A model generated the notes under the pieces. The model searched no databases. It was not told where the DNA came from and was given only the letters and a program-made list of their open reading frames with translations. A DNA stretch of 64,000 nucleotides from UBA6168 sp964508135 (GTDB lineage: Bacteria; Bacteroidota; Bacteroidia; Chitinophagales; Saprospiraceae). How positions within the stretch are numbered: the stretch's first letter is position 1; the number at the start of each line of letters is the position of its first letter. Position numbers and translations under genes: made by a program. Shown in pieces: positions 1 to 12,500 of the stretch. The stretch covers positions 30,303 through 94,302 of the forward strand of contig CAZDSU010000019.1 in the NCBI GenBank assembly GCA_964508135.1, written 5' to 3'.

Positions 1-432
1 GCGTTCCGCCCCGATTTGCTGGTGACGAAACCGGCCTCGCTGGCCTACGGACTGCTCGGTGGCCTGGCCGCCCCGCTCATTAACCGAAGGGCAATTCAGG
101 CTGAATTCAACGCCGCCGATGCTTACCAGTTGGAGGCACTGTACGCTTACCAGCAAGCCATCCTCGGCGGCTACGTGGAAGTCCACAACGGGTTGGCGGG
201 CCTCCGCAACCTCCAGCGCTCCCTCGACCTGAAACGCTCGGAGGCGGAGGTGTTCACCCGTTCCATTGCTACTTCCAACGACCTGTTTCGCACAAGCCGG
301 GCCACCTATTTGGAGGTGCTGTTTGCGCAGCAAAACGCCCTGAACACCCGGCTGGAACTAGTGGAGATGAAACAGCGGGAATTGATGTTGGGGGTGGGGG
401 TTTATCGGGCGCTGGGGGGTGGGTGGCGGTAG
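1..432 (+). CDS. Outer-membrane efflux protein, TolC/NodT family (3' fragment)
   Basis: The reading frame is open from the first base of the window, so this is the C-terminal part of a gene that starts upstream. The visible 143 residues begin with RPDLLV and contain the GGLAAPLINR segment followed by long heptad-rich helices (AYQQAILGGYVEVHNGLAGL, SNDLFRTSRATYLEVLFAQQ). This pattern is typical of the second repeat of TolC/CusC/NodT outer-membrane channels, which dock onto RND pumps and export drugs or metals across the outer membrane. The end (VGVYRALGGGWR) is the usual family terminus. The partner pump genes would lie to the left, outside the window. Family assignment is fairly secure; substrate is unknown. 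Confidence 0.85.
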   Translation, partial: AFRPDLLVTKPASLAYGLLGGLAAPLINRRAIQAEFNAADAYQLEALYAYQQAILGGYVEVHNGLAGLRNLQRSLDLKRSEAEVFTRSIATSNDLFRTSRATYLEVLFAQQNALNTRLELVEMKQRELMLGVGVYRALGGGWR

Positions 433-433
433 G

Positions 434-510
434 GGGATTGGAAATTGGGAAATTAGAAATTGAGGGGGATGGGGACTTACTTGGAATATACCCTAAAGCC
501 CCTCAATTTT
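434..510. repeat. 7-bp tandem repeat with hairpin, possible terminator
   Basis: Immediately after the efflux gene a run of about 7-bp units (GGAAATT-like) is followed by inverted arms at 457-467 and 499-509 (AAATTGAGGGG / CCCCTCAATTT). It lies where a transcription terminator is expected and belongs to the 7-bp repeat family seen at many junctions of this window. Confidence 0.5.
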
Positions 511-589
511 CGGTTTGAACCGCTGCCGTTTTTGGCGTCTTCTGGGTTTTCCCTAATTTCGATTTCCTTTTCACTCAAAATACAACGAC

Positions 590-1177
590 ATGAGCAAAAT
601 TCTCGAACTCGACATCGTGCTGCAAGGCAGCAAGCCCAAAATCTGGCGGCGGGTACTCGTGCCCGACGACATGAACTTCTATGAACTTCACTTCGTCATC
701 CAGTTTGCGATGGGCTGGACGCACAGCCACCTACACCAGTTCATCGTCGGCAGGTACCAGCGGCGCATTGGGATACCCTTCGAGGATGATGAAGAAATGG
801 AAGACAGCCGTGAACTTAAAATCAACTCCATCCTGAATGCGCCAAAATCCAAAATCGTGTACGAGTACGATTTCGGCGACAGTTGGGAACACCTCGTGGA
901 GGTGAAAAAACTGCACGAACCCGAAGCCGGGAAAACCTACCCCGTGCTGATTGGCGGGAAGATGGCTTGCCCGCCGGAGGATTGCGGCGGCATCTGGGGC
1001 TATCAGGATTTGGTGGAAAAAATGAAACAGAAAGGCACCGACGAGTACGAGGAACTGGTCGAGTGGCTTGGCGGGGAATTCGACCCTGAGGAATTTGACA
1101 TGGACGAAATCAACGAAGAATATTTCAAGGACTTCAAAAAGGAAATGACGGAATGGGATGGTTTGGCGGGGTTTTGA
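590..1177 (+). CDS. Plasmid pRiA4b ORF-3-like domain protein
   Basis: A 195-residue soluble protein starting at MSKILELDIVLQGSKPKIWRR. The features IWRRVLVPDDMNFYELHFVIQ, GWTHSHLHQF, YEYDFGDSWEHLVEV and CPPEDCGGIWGY are the hallmarks of the pRiA4b ORF-3-like family, which is often found on plasmids or beside transposase genes. The start was chosen at ATG 590; a longer overlapping frame from 460 runs through the preceding repeat and was not used. The C-terminal third is very acidic. The biochemical role of the family is not established, and no neighbouring gene suggests one. Confidence 0.85.
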   Translation: MSKILELDIVLQGSKPKIWRRVLVPDDMNFYELHFVIQFAMGWTHSHLHQFIVGRYQRRIGIPFEDDEEMEDSRELKINSILNAPKSKIVYEYDFGDSWEHLVEVKKLHEPEAGKTYPVLIGGKMACPPEDCGGIWGYQDLVEKMKQKGTDEYEELVEWLGGEFDPEEFDMDEINEEYFKDFKKEMTEWDGLAGF

Positions 1178-1251
1178 CAACTAATATGGTATGAAATAAA
1201 GCTGAGGCATGGTTTCACACGACGCTGTTTCACATTTTCAAATAAGATTTC

Positions 1252-2670
1252 ATGGAAAAAATCATTTCAATACTAACCTTTCTAACCCTCCTCGCCACCT
1301 CGCTCCCCGCCCAAACCACCTGCGACATCCGGGTGAAAATGTCCGGCTACACCGCCGACACGCTCTGGTTCGGAAGTATCTTTGGAAAGCGGGCAGAACC
1401 CGATTTCCATGCGTTGAAAGGAGCGGACGGCTACTTCCACCTCGCAACCGACAAGCCATTGGCTACGGGGCTGTACGCCATCATTTTCAAAAAAGGCGGC
1501 AGCCAACAGTTCATGTCGTGCTGGCTGGCAGAGGGGCAGCGCAGCTTCTCCATCGAGACGGACTTCTACCGAATGGCGTCGTCCACCACCGTGAAGGGGT
1601 CGGCGGAGAACGAGGCGCTGTACGACTACTTCCGCCGCTACTACGCCCTTACCGACAGCCTCGACGACCTGACCAACCATTGGAAGTCCATGCAGGACGA
1701 GCCGTCGTACCGTGCCTATGTGCGGGGGCAGGAGGCGCTGCGGGCGTATCAGGAGACTTTTTTGAAAAAACACCCCAACTCGCTTACGGCGGAACTGGTG
1801 CGGCAGACGCTTTTCCTCATGCCGCCCCAACAACCGGAACTGCACGCCGATTGGCAGGCCGAAGACGCCGACCACCACGCTTTTTTGCGCCAGCACTACT
1901 TCGACCGCATGGATTTGTCGAGCGAAAACTTCCTGAAATATCCGCTCTGGGTGGATCGCACGGACTACTATTTTTCCAAGCTGCCTCCGGCCGTGCCGGA
2001 CAGCCTGGTAGCAATGGTTGAAGACGTGCTGAACCGCTTCCAGCCCAACGTGGACGCTTACCAATACTACGTCGGCTACGTAATGAACTCCCTCGCCCGG
2101 ATGAGCCGCTTCCGTACCGACGAGGCTTTCGTGCCCCTCGTGCACACCCACCTTGACGGCGGCAAATGGGGCTTCCTCTCCGAAGACCGCCAGCGCCGCT
2201 ACCGGGACGACGCCAACCGCATGGAGCCGCTTTTTGTGGGCAAAAAATGCCCCGCCGTCACGCTCTACGACAGGGACGCCAAGCCCGTGCCCATCCTCGA
2301 CGTGCCAGCCGACTATACCCTGCTGATGTTTTGGCTTTACGATTGCGGGCATTGCAAAAAGGAAATCCCGGTGGTGAAAAACCTCTACGAACGGTTCAAG
2401 GGCAAGGGCTTGAAGGTGCTGTCCATCTGCGGCAAGAGCGGCGAGGAGGAGACGCCCAAGTGCTGGGAGTTCACGCAGACGATGCAAATGCCTGAAGACT
2501 GGCTGCTGCTGCACGACCCGCAGCGCCGCTCCCGTTTTTCCTCCCTGCTCAACGTGCGCTCTTATCCCCGTTTGATTTTATTGGATAAAGAAAAGAACAT
2601 CGTTTACAAGCAAGTTGGGGATGTGCCGGAGGATGTACTGGAGCGAGAGTTGGAAAGAGTTGTGAGATAA
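1252..2670 (+). CDS. Secreted thioredoxin-fold protein (DUF4369/TlpA-like)
   Basis: A 472-residue protein with a signal peptide (MEKIISILTFLTLLATSLPAQ). The N-terminal half resembles the DUF4369-type beta domain that precedes thioredoxin domains in Bacteroidota. A helical middle region follows. The C-terminal part (about residues 325-472) is a TlpA/AhpC-type thioredoxin fold with the redox motif C-G-H-C (in LYDCGHCKKEIP) and the cis-proline segment SYPRLILLD. It probably acts as a thiol-disulfide reductase in the periplasm. It stands alone, with the next gene starting 36 bases downstream on the same strand. The specific substrate cannot be told. Confidence 0.82.
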   Translation: MEKIISILTFLTLLATSLPAQTTCDIRVKMSGYTADTLWFGSIFGKRAEPDFHALKGADGYFHLATDKPLATGLYAIIFKKGGSQQFMSCWLAEGQRSFSIETDFYRMASSTTVKGSAENEALYDYFRRYYALTDSLDDLTNHWKSMQDEPSYRAYVRGQEALRAYQETFLKKHPNSLTAELVRQTLFLMPPQQPELHADWQAEDADHHAFLRQHYFDRMDLSSENFLKYPLWVDRTDYYFSKLPPAVPDSLVAMVEDVLNRFQPNVDAYQYYVGYVMNSLARMSRFRTDEAFVPLVHTHLDGGKWGFLSEDRQRRYRDDANRMEPLFVGKKCPAVTLYDRDAKPVPILDVPADYTLLMFWLYDCGHCKKEIPVVKNLYERFKGKGLKVLSICGKSGEEETPKCWEFTQTMQMPEDWLLLHDPQRRSRFSSLLNVRSYPRLILLDKEKNIVYKQVGDVPEDVLERELERVVR

Positions 2671-2706
2671 TTCCCATATTTGCTTTTCTACCCAAAATCA
2701 ACATCC

Positions 2707-3297
2707 TTGGAACTCCTCATCATACTCCTTTTCAATCTCATCAATGCTGTTTTCGCCCTGTCGGAAATCGCCCTCGTGTCCGTAAAGCGGCAGCGTATGG
2801 TGCAGCTCGCCGAGTCTGGCAATGCCAAGGCCAAAACCGTCCTCGAACTCCTGAAGAACCCCGAAGGCTTCTTGTCGGCGGTGCAAATTGGCATCACGCT
2901 CATCGGCATCGTGTCCGGCGTATATGGCGGTGCCACGCTCACCGACAATTTCCGCCCGGTGGTGGAGCAGGTGGAGGTGCTGCGGCCCTACGCCCATACC
3001 ATCGCCTACGTGCTGGTCGTGGCACTCATCACCTACTTGTCCATCGTCATCGGGGAGCTGATACCCAAGACGCTCGCCATGAAGTTTGCCGAACCGGTGG
3101 CATTGAGTATCGGCGGGTTTATCCGGGTGTTCAGCCGCATTACCTACCCCTTCGTCTGGCTGCTGACGACCTCCACCAATCTGGTCTTCAAGCTGTTCGG
3201 CGTGAAGCCCTTGGCAGAAGAAAAAATCACAGAAGATGAACTCCGCCACTTCATCAAGACCGCCGGGAATTTGGAAAAGGAAATCGGGATTGCTTAA
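2707..3297 (+). CDS. CNNM-domain (hemolysin/CorC-type) membrane protein, truncated
   Basis: This matches the N-terminal CNNM (DUF21) transmembrane domain of HlyC/CorC-type proteins: ELLIILLFNLINAVFALSEIALVSVKRQRM, then QIGITLIGIVSGVYGG, then VIGELIPKTLAMKFAEPVA. Full-length members have about 420-440 residues with a CBS pair and a CorC_HlyC domain; here the frame stops after about 197 residues, just past the membrane domain (ITEDELRHFIKTAGNLEKEIGIA). TTG at 2707 is preferred as the start because homologues begin right at this ELLIILL segment; an earlier TTG at 2680 gives a less hydrophobic extension. No CBS remnant is visible downstream. It may be a degraded gene or a CNNM-only protein; the family normally deals with divalent cation transport. 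Confidence 0.7.
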   Translation: MELLIILLFNLINAVFALSEIALVSVKRQRMVQLAESGNAKAKTVLELLKNPEGFLSAVQIGITLIGIVSGVYGGATLTDNFRPVVEQVEVLRPYAHTIAYVLVVALITYLSIVIGELIPKTLAMKFAEPVALSIGGFIRVFSRITYPFVWLLTTSTNLVFKLFGVKPLAEEKITEDELRHFIKTAGNLEKEIGIA

Positions 3298-3490
3298 AAA
3301 GGAATCGGCTTGAGGAATCATCCGTTTTCCGCCCACAGCATTGAAATGATTTCTGAGCGTGGAAGCGGTTTTTTTTCCAAAATGCCTTGCTGCAATTCCT
3401 GAAAACGGAGCATGAATATCAGGTGGCGATGCTGAGTAGAGAGGTCAGTATGCCTGAGTGCGGCCGTTCTTACCGATTCAACAACACAAA
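3298..3490. other. Intergenic stretch without a recognisable gene
   Basis: Between the truncated CNNM gene and the terminator no convincing gene is visible. A minus-strand frame (3318-3536) and short plus-strand pieces have protein-like composition but match nothing I recognise and could be decayed coding sequence. Confidence 0.4.
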
Positions 3491-3529
3491 AAAGCCCGAT
3501 GGAAGCGTATCCACCGGGGCTTAATTTTG
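3491..3529. terminator. Bidirectional intrinsic terminator
   Basis: Arms AAGCCC...GGGGCTT with an inner GATGG/CCACC pairing form a hairpin preceded by an A-run and followed by TTAATTTTG, so it can work in both directions. It lies between the plus-strand CNNM gene and the minus-strand giant gene, whose ends converge here. Confidence 0.65.
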
Positions 3530-3563
3530 TTATCAAAGTAAGTTTAAAGAATCCAGTAATCCC

Positions 3564-6500
3564 TTAGTTCTGGCATGGCCCGCAAGTAGCGCCTTCTGCG
3601 AAGTAAGTTGGCCACAGCCACAAAGAAATGTATCTCGTCTTCTGGTCAATACTACCGGGGTTGGAGCAGATGGTAATCTTGCCATCCCCGTCGGTGTCCT
3701 CGCAAGGGCAGACGCTGACGGAGGAGCTTGGCACGCAAGGGTTTAAGTCGCTTTGGTCAAACAACTGGTGCGTCACTGGATAGTTTTCAAAATAGCCATC
3801 CCCATCTTGGTCAACCGGAGTACAACTACCCATTGATGGGTTCGGGTCACAGGCATTGAGCGGATTGCTGTCCGTTCCTGCGTGGTAGATTCCATCGAAA
3901 CCGGTTTCCTCACCATCCGAAATGCCGTCGCTGTCACTATCGCTCGAAGTACTGAAATCGCTGACATCGTTCACGTCAGCCACACCGTCATTGTCGTCAT
4001 CGAGGTCGAAGGCATTGATGATGCCGTCGCCGTCAAAGTCGCACAGAGAGGTCGTAGAAGTTGGGCTGCAACGGTCCAATGGGTTGCTCTCGTTGCCATC
4101 CTGAACCCCGTTTTTGTTGCTATCTTCCTGGCCGTCCTTGAGGCCATCGCCGTCTGTGTCTTGTACCAGTGGGTTGGTATCCTCGCTTGGGTTGTACCTA
4201 CCGTCGCCACCACATTCTACGTTGTCACTGATGCCGTCTGCATCGCTGTCACTGTTCGGGTTGTACGGGTTGATGTCGTCAACGTCGTACACACCGTCGT
4301 TGTCGTCGTCAAGGTCAAGGTCGTTGATGGTGCCATCGTCGTCAAAGTCGCAGGTGGCCACGGTCTTGTCGTCGCCGCACCTTGGAGCCGCCGAAGGGTG
4401 GTTTGTTTCAGGCAGCTTGTCTCCGACCACGAAGTTTGCAAAGCTGTTTGCGTTTTCAGAATTGGACAAAGTCGTATGAATCAACATGGCGCTCTTGTCG
4501 TTGCCCGGCCCTTGAAAGATGCTGTTTCCATCGAGGTCAAAGTCGGTCATTACGTAACCCGAGCTGATATAATTGGCCAACAAAGTGGTATTGTTGGTGT
4601 TCATCACGATGTGGAAGAACAGGGTCAGCACGTCGTTGCTAGGGCCTTGGTACACTGTTTGGCGGTTGCTGTTAAAGTCACCGGCCCACAATGCCATTTC
4701 GCCACCGCCGACGTCAACCCTTGAGTTTGAGCCTTTGGTTTTAAGCGTCGGGTCGGTAAAATCGAACAGGGTGACAGTTTTTGAAAGTAAAAAAAAGTTT
4801 TCCGTGACCACACCGAGGTGGTTTCGGTGACGAAGGGCCACGTAATAGTTCCCACTGCGCACCAAGTTGAACGACAAAATACTGTCGCCATTCGGCATGA
4901 TCACATCCCCGTCACGTTGCAGCAAAGCAGAACGGGTTGCTACAATACTGTCGGGCTTTGCGAGATGTCGAAGCTCGATAAGCACCCAGTCAACTATAGC
5001 ATTTTCACCGGTTAATGTAAAAGCTGCAGGGTCACAGACCTCCGTACCACCTTCGTTGGCAAGCTTGAAAAGGTCAATTGACTTGTATGGCTCATCGGTG
5101 GGGATAACCCCTTTTGCACGAAGGCCGTCCTTCATCAAATCGGAGTTGCCAGTGCCGACGGTTGGCCCCTGAAGCAAGGCTCTTACTTGTATTTTCACTC
5201 CCACACAACTGCTGCTGATGAAGGGGTCGCAAGCGTCCCGGGGGTTGCTTTCACCAAAGTCCACGATGCCGTCAAAGTTGAGGTCTTCCAGGTTGTCGGC
5301 CAGCAAGTCCCCATCGGTATCAACGAGGATTGGGCTGGTTTCTCCCTCGTCGAAGAAGCCGTTTTGGTTGGTATCTTCGATGCCGTCGGGCAGGCCATCG
5401 CCGTCAGTATCCACGTTGAGCGGGTTCATTTCATTCGTTTCCACAATACCGTTTCGGTTTCTGTCCTCAAGGTCGTCACGGACACCGTCGCCGTCACTGT
5501 CCAAATCCCGGAAATTCAGGATGCCATCGCCATCGTCGTCCACGTCTGGCTGGCCGTTTACCTCACCAATCATGCCGTCTGTGATTACAGTTATGTATGG
5601 GCTGGTATCGGTATCCGAATCGTCCGTTGGTTCACCGTCGTTGTTGGTGCCATCTGGGTCTGTGCTTACAAAACCAATGGAAGCAAGTCCATCGTGGAAC
5701 CCATCGTCGTTGTTGTCAATCAGGACGTCGATCATTCCGTCCCCATCTTGGTCGAAGGAAAACATCCTCAGTTCTGCCATATCCCGAATACCGTCACCGT
5801 CCGTATCCAAATCCCGGAAATTGAGCAGGTTGTCGTTGTCGTCATCGCCAACCAAATAAACAGTCCCATCATTGTTCACGTCTTCTGGACGACCGTCAAT
5901 TACGACCCCATCAGGTTCGGTGCGAACTCTTGGCCTTGCCACAAAATCATCGTGGAACCCATCTCTTGCGGCATCATCAAACTCGGTGAGCAGGTCAACC
6001 CTGCCATCCCCGTTCTCATCCACACCACCCACTTCTATCAAATCGGGAATACCATCATTGTCGCTGTCGAGGTCAAGGAAGTCGGGTATCCCGTCGCTAT
6101 CGTAGTCGGGATTGGTACTTGGGTCGCCACCCGAATAATCAATGCCATCGTATTTGATAAGTGCCCTGGAAGGATTCTCGTCGCCAGGGATTACATCCTC
6201 ATCCGGGTCATAAACACTGGCATACCCATCAGAGTCGCCATCCTCCATCGAGGTTGGGTCACTGGGTATTGGGTAGTCAATTCGGCCATTGCCGTCATTG
6301 TCCACACCACCAGCTTCTATCAGGTCAGGGATGCCATCATTGTCGCTGTCCAGGTCGGTGAAGTTGAGCATACCGTCTCCGTCCGGGTCAAGCACTGTGG
6401 TGTTGAAAATGACGCTGGTCGTTACGCTTGCGTTGTTGTCGTTGGCATCATAACCGTAGGTGTAGCCGTCGCCATCGTTGTCCCAGCCCAATTGAAGGGC

Positions 6501-9500
6501 GTTGTCCACCATGCCATCCCCGTTCCTGTCAACAAACCCAGCTTCGATGATGTCTGGTATGCCATCATTGTCGCAGTCGAGGTCACGGTAATTTGGCACG
6601 CCGTCTCCATCGGAATCTGTGTTTCCCTCGATAATGTCGGGAATTCCATCGTTGTCGCTGTCAAGGTCAAAATCGTCCACTACGCCGTCATTGTCGGTGT
6701 CATTGCCGCTTGTGTAGTAGATGGTCTGGTTTTTTGTCACGGAATTGCCGCAAAGGTCAACCAGCGTCCAAAGGCGGAGCACATAGCCGCTGCAACCAGA
6801 CTGGAAGCTCAGGTTGTCCTGATAAGTAGCCTCCAAGCTACTTGCGCAGTTGTCCGCTTCATTGGTCACGTCACCTGTAATCGTCAGGTCGTCCTTGTCG
6901 TCATCACAAGTGATGGTGATGTCGGCTGGCACCGAAAAAGTGGGCGGTGTTTCGTCCCTCAGTGTAAATATTTGCTGTAGCTCGGTGTAGTTGCCACATT
7001 CGTCCCGCACATAGAAGGTACGGGTCAGCGTGGTTTCAGACTGACAGTTGAAGTTCCATTCGCTGTCGGTGATGACGAGCGGCGTGGAGATGTCGCAGTT
7101 GTCCACAGCAGCTATTTCATATCCAATGGTCGGCTTTGCCGGAACGGCGCTACATTCCACTTCTTGGTCAAATGGGATACTGCCCTCTACGACCATGTAG
7201 CTTACTTGAGTTGGGTCGTGGGCGCCATCGAGGTAATCCCATTCATCAATCTGCACTTGAAAAGAGGTTTGCGTCAAGTTTTGCACCCGGATGGTGGCAG
7301 GCGATGCATCCGTCATGGCGAGGCCTCCAAGCACCACGACAGGGTTTTGGTAGCGGTGCACAAAGTTGATAGTCTGGAAATTGTGGCCAACGGTGACACT
7401 GCTGGCTTCGCCAAATGTTTCACCGGATTGGTTCCTGAAATCGCCCGTACCGCTGAAGGCCATGTAACCGACCGTTTCAAAACCGTGGTTCATTTCAGGG
7501 TCCCCAGAGGTTTCTTCTTGGCAGAAAATGACCGCATTGCCGCTGGAAAGGGAATTGTAGCGCACCGTTGCCGGGTTGTTCTCGTTGAACGTCTGTATTT
7601 GCCCCACAAAATTGGGAGTCGGGTAACTCTGCGCAAATGTTGCGGTAGCAGCAACATTTGAAACCAATTTGGTATTTGCCTCAAACCTGAACCCATTGGC
7701 GGAAGCACCTTTCTCGATGGCTATCCATGCCACATTTTCCTCCGTGTGGAGGCCATCATTGCCCTCTTCCTCCTGTAGCCTCAGTTGGAATTGCGAGGTG
7801 GACACATTTCGCACACGAGTCACCACTGCTGAATTGTCATTCTTTGAAACAACCTGCGTCAATAGCACTGGCTGTGCGGTGAACTGTATGGGGAAAGAAA
7901 TGGTCTTCCAGCGGTGTGTCACGTTTTTCATCACCCCTGCAATCAGCCGCTTGCCATTCGGCAAGGTATAAATCCTGTAGATATTGGGGGCGGTAATGTC
8001 TTGCACGGTGATCACCTGATGGTCAATTACGCTGTTGCCACAGTAATCGCTGGCCGTCCAGACACGGGTAAGCAGGTGGCTGTAAATCGAACAAGAATCA
8101 ATGCCCTGCGTGGTTTCCTGGTCAAAAGAAAGCCATACGCTGCCGCAGTTTTCAAAGGCATCCACTACTGGGGGAAGCGGAATCTCCTCATCACAATGCA
8201 CAGATAAATCACCGGGGATGTTGTTGAGCGAAGGTGCCTGGTTGTCCGACATGTCAATATTGGCGACGGCGGTGTTGCAACAACCAGTGGTGCTGTTGCA
8301 TACCTGGTAGGTAAACTCGTCACCTCCACAGAAGGTCGTGTTGGGGATGTAGTAGAACTCACCATCTGTGTCCATGTCCAAAAAGCCATTGCTCGGTTGG
8401 GTAACGATGGAAAAGATGGGGCCACTCAGGTTGGCATCGTTGGTGCCCACATAACCCACGAACACAAAACCTGGGCAGGCATTGGAGAACATGTCGTTTG
8501 CAGGCATTGGTGTTTGCGTAACCGTCTTGGTTACCACATTGGAATATAACCATGAGCCACAGGTTGATCGGCGAGTCCTTCGGCGATATTGTGTTGGAAC
8601 CGAAATACTTGGTGGTGTATAGGACGCACTGGTAGCACCGGAAATAGTCGTGAAGCTTGACCATACTGTTCCAAGCAATTGACTTTGCTCCCAAGCATAG
8701 TTGATACTTCCGCCATAGCCGCCGACAGGAGCCGATATCGATGTCATGGTTGTCGGCACACCGTTGGCACAAAGTGCTTCGTCGTTGCCAATAACACCGG
8801 CCGATGTAAAGTTGGCGATAACGGTGAAATTCTTTTCTTCATAACCGGTACATCCACTGTTCGTTGCCGAGATACGCATGGTTTTTATGCCCCCTGAGGT
8901 ATAATACACACTATGAGGGCCCAGTCCACTGGCAGTTGCCGGCACTGCGTCAACCCCGAAATTCCAGGTAACGGTACTTCCGCTACTGGCAGATCCCGAC
9001 ACCGTGAAAATTGCGCCCTGACATGCGGAAGAAGTGTTCCAGGAACTAAATACCGGGTTGGGGTTGGTTGGTTCTTCGATAATCTTGTAGCCCCAATAAG
9101 TCTCACATTCATCGCCGCTATACCGCACCCAAATATTGTAGCTGCCGGGGCCAAGGCCTGTGAAATTCATTGGTGATGGTATCCAAGTGGTTCCGTTTAT
9201 TGATGCCTCCAATGATGTACCTGTAGGCGAGGAAGCACTCACGGTAAGTGAACCATCAGCTACATTACAGGCGGTTGGGCTGATACTGGTGACACTGGAT
9301 ACCGTGAACGGAGGCCGAACATTGTAATTGGTTGTACTTATGCCCTGACAACCATTTTTGGTAACTGTCAACTGGACTGGTATGGCGGTAGAAGCAATAC
9401 TGTTAGGCACGTTGAACGAAACCGTAAATGGCCCGATGCCCGTGGCCGTTGAAGGGGTTGCGTAGCTGCCAAAACTCCAGGAATACGTTGCCCCGACCCC

Positions 9501-12500
9501 AGCATCCTCAGCCTGGAACTGGTAGCTGACCGCTTCGCAAATGAACCCGTTCGTGGTGGTCGGACCAAATTCTATGGCTGAAATCGGGGTTTCTTTCACT
9601 TCTTTCACCACCGTATTTGAATTGATCCAAGCAGCGCAGGGCGCCCTGCGGGTTTGGCGGCGATACCAGGTCGTAGTGACCATGATAGCTGATGGGTCGT
9701 AGTCAATAGCTGTTGCTCCAGCAATATCATTCCATGTGGCACCAAGGTCAGTGCTTTGCTGCCAACGATAGGTGGTGTAGCCATCCACGCCACCACTTGG
9801 CAGTGCAAAACTTGATATTATAGTTGGATTGAAAGCTGTACAATTTGACTCTGTTCCACTGATTGATCCTGCCGATGTAAAGTTGGCGGCTACCATTTTT
9901 ACCACTGCGTTCGAATAGACAAAACTGCCGCAGGTACGGCGCCGAGCACCCCTGCGATACTGCGTAGTGGTAGTGATGGTAATGGGGTCAAGGGTAGCAG
10001 TTGCAGCACCAGTGATGTCGGACCAAGTAGTTCCTCCATTTACACTCAACTGCCATTGGTAAACCAAACTGCCACCTGCCCCACCCGAAGGCGTGGTTAC
10101 ACTGGAAATGACGCCGGGGTCAAAGCTGCCGCAATTGTCCTCATCGCCCACGATGATGCCGGGGTCGGTGATGTTTAGTTCGACCGTTTTGGTGACAATG
10201 TTGGTGAACAACCACCCACCGGCAGGTAGGCTTGAACACTCCGAAACCCTTGCCCCACGGCGATACTTGGTCGTTTGATCAATATGCGGAGGGTCATAAT
10301 TGGCAGTATTGGAGCTTGCAATATCCGTCCAGGTAGTGCCATCGTCAATGCTCTCCTGCCATTTGTATTCGGCAGTGCCATTGACGGCGCCACTGACCCA
10401 AATATCGAAGTGGCTGATGCCATAGGGCGTTCCGTTGTCTGGGTTGGTGGGCGAAGTCAGGTTGACAAATGGAGGTGTGGTGTAAGTGGCGGTAGGTGTG
10501 CCGCCTTTGACTGTCACTTTGGTCACGTTTTGACCTGTAACCGTGAGGAACATCGGTTCACCGTTCTGATTGGTGATGGTGTAGGTGGCACCATTGGCGC
10601 TTCCACTCACGGGCGGGTCAACCTTCCAAGTGACGTCATTGCCGCTGGTAGGAAGTGTGCCAACCATTAGCTGTGGGTCGTAACCACCGCATTGGCTTTC
10701 ATCCGAAGAAATGCTGCCTCCAGTCGTGAAATTGGCGGTTAATGACTTGAGAATCGAGTTGGAATATACCCATCCTGTGCAGGGCAACAACCTTGCAGCC
10801 CGGCGGTAGTGGGTATTATTGGCAATGGAAGGCGGGTCGTAAGTGGCCGAGTTGGTGCTGGCAATGTCCGACCAGGTAGTTCCATTGATGCTGGACTGCC
10901 ATTTGTACTCCGTGGTGCCAGTGCCAGGACTTGGAGCTGTGCTGCTGGTAATCAATGCTGGGTTGAAGCTCGTACCGCAACCCGATTCCTCACCACTAAT
11001 GGTGCCACCGCTCGTGTAGTTGCCGCCACTTGCCACCGAAATGGCCTGCGTGATGGAGCAGCCAGAGGCACTGGTCACGGTCACGTTGTAATTGCCAGCG
11101 GCCAGGCTGCTGCGCACACCATTGTTGGCGGCAAGGTCTGCGATTTTAGTGGCGGGCAGCGCTGTATTAAAAAAGTAACGGACATCGTCCATTTTACCCT
11201 TATAATAGTTGATGCTAGAAGATATGACAGAGCCACTTTGTGCGCCGCCGATACCACCATTGTTGCTGTGTGCGGTCAAGCTGGTGAAGTTTGAGGTGGT
11301 CTGGGTTCCGGCTACGCCATCCAAGAAAAGCTGGATTTTGCCAGCGGCAAAGACCACCGCAACATGGTGCCACCCGCCATCATTTGGAAACGCCAGTGTG
11401 CCTGCCGAATAAGACGTAGAGCTAGATCTTCTGATGGTCGCCTGTAAGGTGCTGTTGTTCAACTGCATAGCCAGACCTACACCTGAGCTGCTGCTAGAAC
11501 CCCCTTCCTCGAAAAGCACTTTCGTGCCAGAAAGATTGTCCGGTTTTATCCACATGGATACGGTGAGGTTGTTAGCTGCAACTTCCATGAAACCACCGTC
11601 AATACTGTAACGGATAGCCGTACTGCCATTGAAATAAAGGGATTTATTGCCTTGCACGGCATCGCTGACATAAATTGGGTATCCTGTCACGCCGTTGGCG
11701 TGCTTGCCGTTGCCAGAAACATCGTTGGTATTTTCTTCAAAAGTCCACCATGCATTCTCCACCATGTCCGACCATCGGTAGCTGTACGGGGTGTCGCCTC
11801 CTGTCGGAGTCATGGTGATGCCACCATTGGCCACGCCACATGCCTCGTTGGTTATGGAATAGCTTCCGCTCATACCGCTGGAGCAGTCAGGGTCGGCACA
11901 GTCCGTGAGGCCGTCGAAGTCGTCGTCCCGGCCATTGTCGCAGACCTCCGTGGAGCAAACAGGGCGCAATGCAGTGCCAGGAATGAGAGTCCTGGTGCTG
12001 CTGCTCGGCGTCTGCCAATAAACCTGAAAATGGTCGCTGTTGGTGCTGCCAGCCTTTTGCAATAGTTCGATATAATAGGGCTGACCTGCCACAAGGGCTT
12101 TAGAGGTTGAGGTCTGTGCAGCGTATTTTGTGTACTCCGCAACACCCGTGAAGCCAGTCACCTCGGCTATCAGCGACTTGTTTAGGTTATTGTTGTCGGT
12201 GCTCAAATATAGTTTTGAGGCATCGCCAGAGGTCACCGTGAAAGTATAGTTGCCAGTTGTTGGTGGAACGAGATAGCCATAAACCCTCGTGCCGAAATCG
12301 TTGCTGTAATTGAGGGGGCCTTGGAAGGAGTTCAAAAAGCCGGTTTCGTCGTAGTTGTTGGGATAATCAACATTGGAGAGAAGGTTGTTCACCGATATTC
12401 CGGTGATGCCCCCCCAACGTTCGTAGGTGAGGCCGCCAGTATTGCAGGTCACGGCCGCAGGACAGTTCACTTTTGAAAGCGAAACCGCATCAATGTACAT

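Noticed and set aside
1282..2514. 410-residue minus-strand frame opposite the thioredoxin-fold gene
   Set aside because: No domain or signal pattern; the plus-strand product has a signal peptide and CGHC motif.
5187..6980. 597-residue plus-strand frame inside the giant gene
   Set aside because: It is the shadow of the thrombospondin type-3 repeats (GATGG/CCATC-rich codons) on the opposite strand, with valine/isoleucine-rich nonsense protein.
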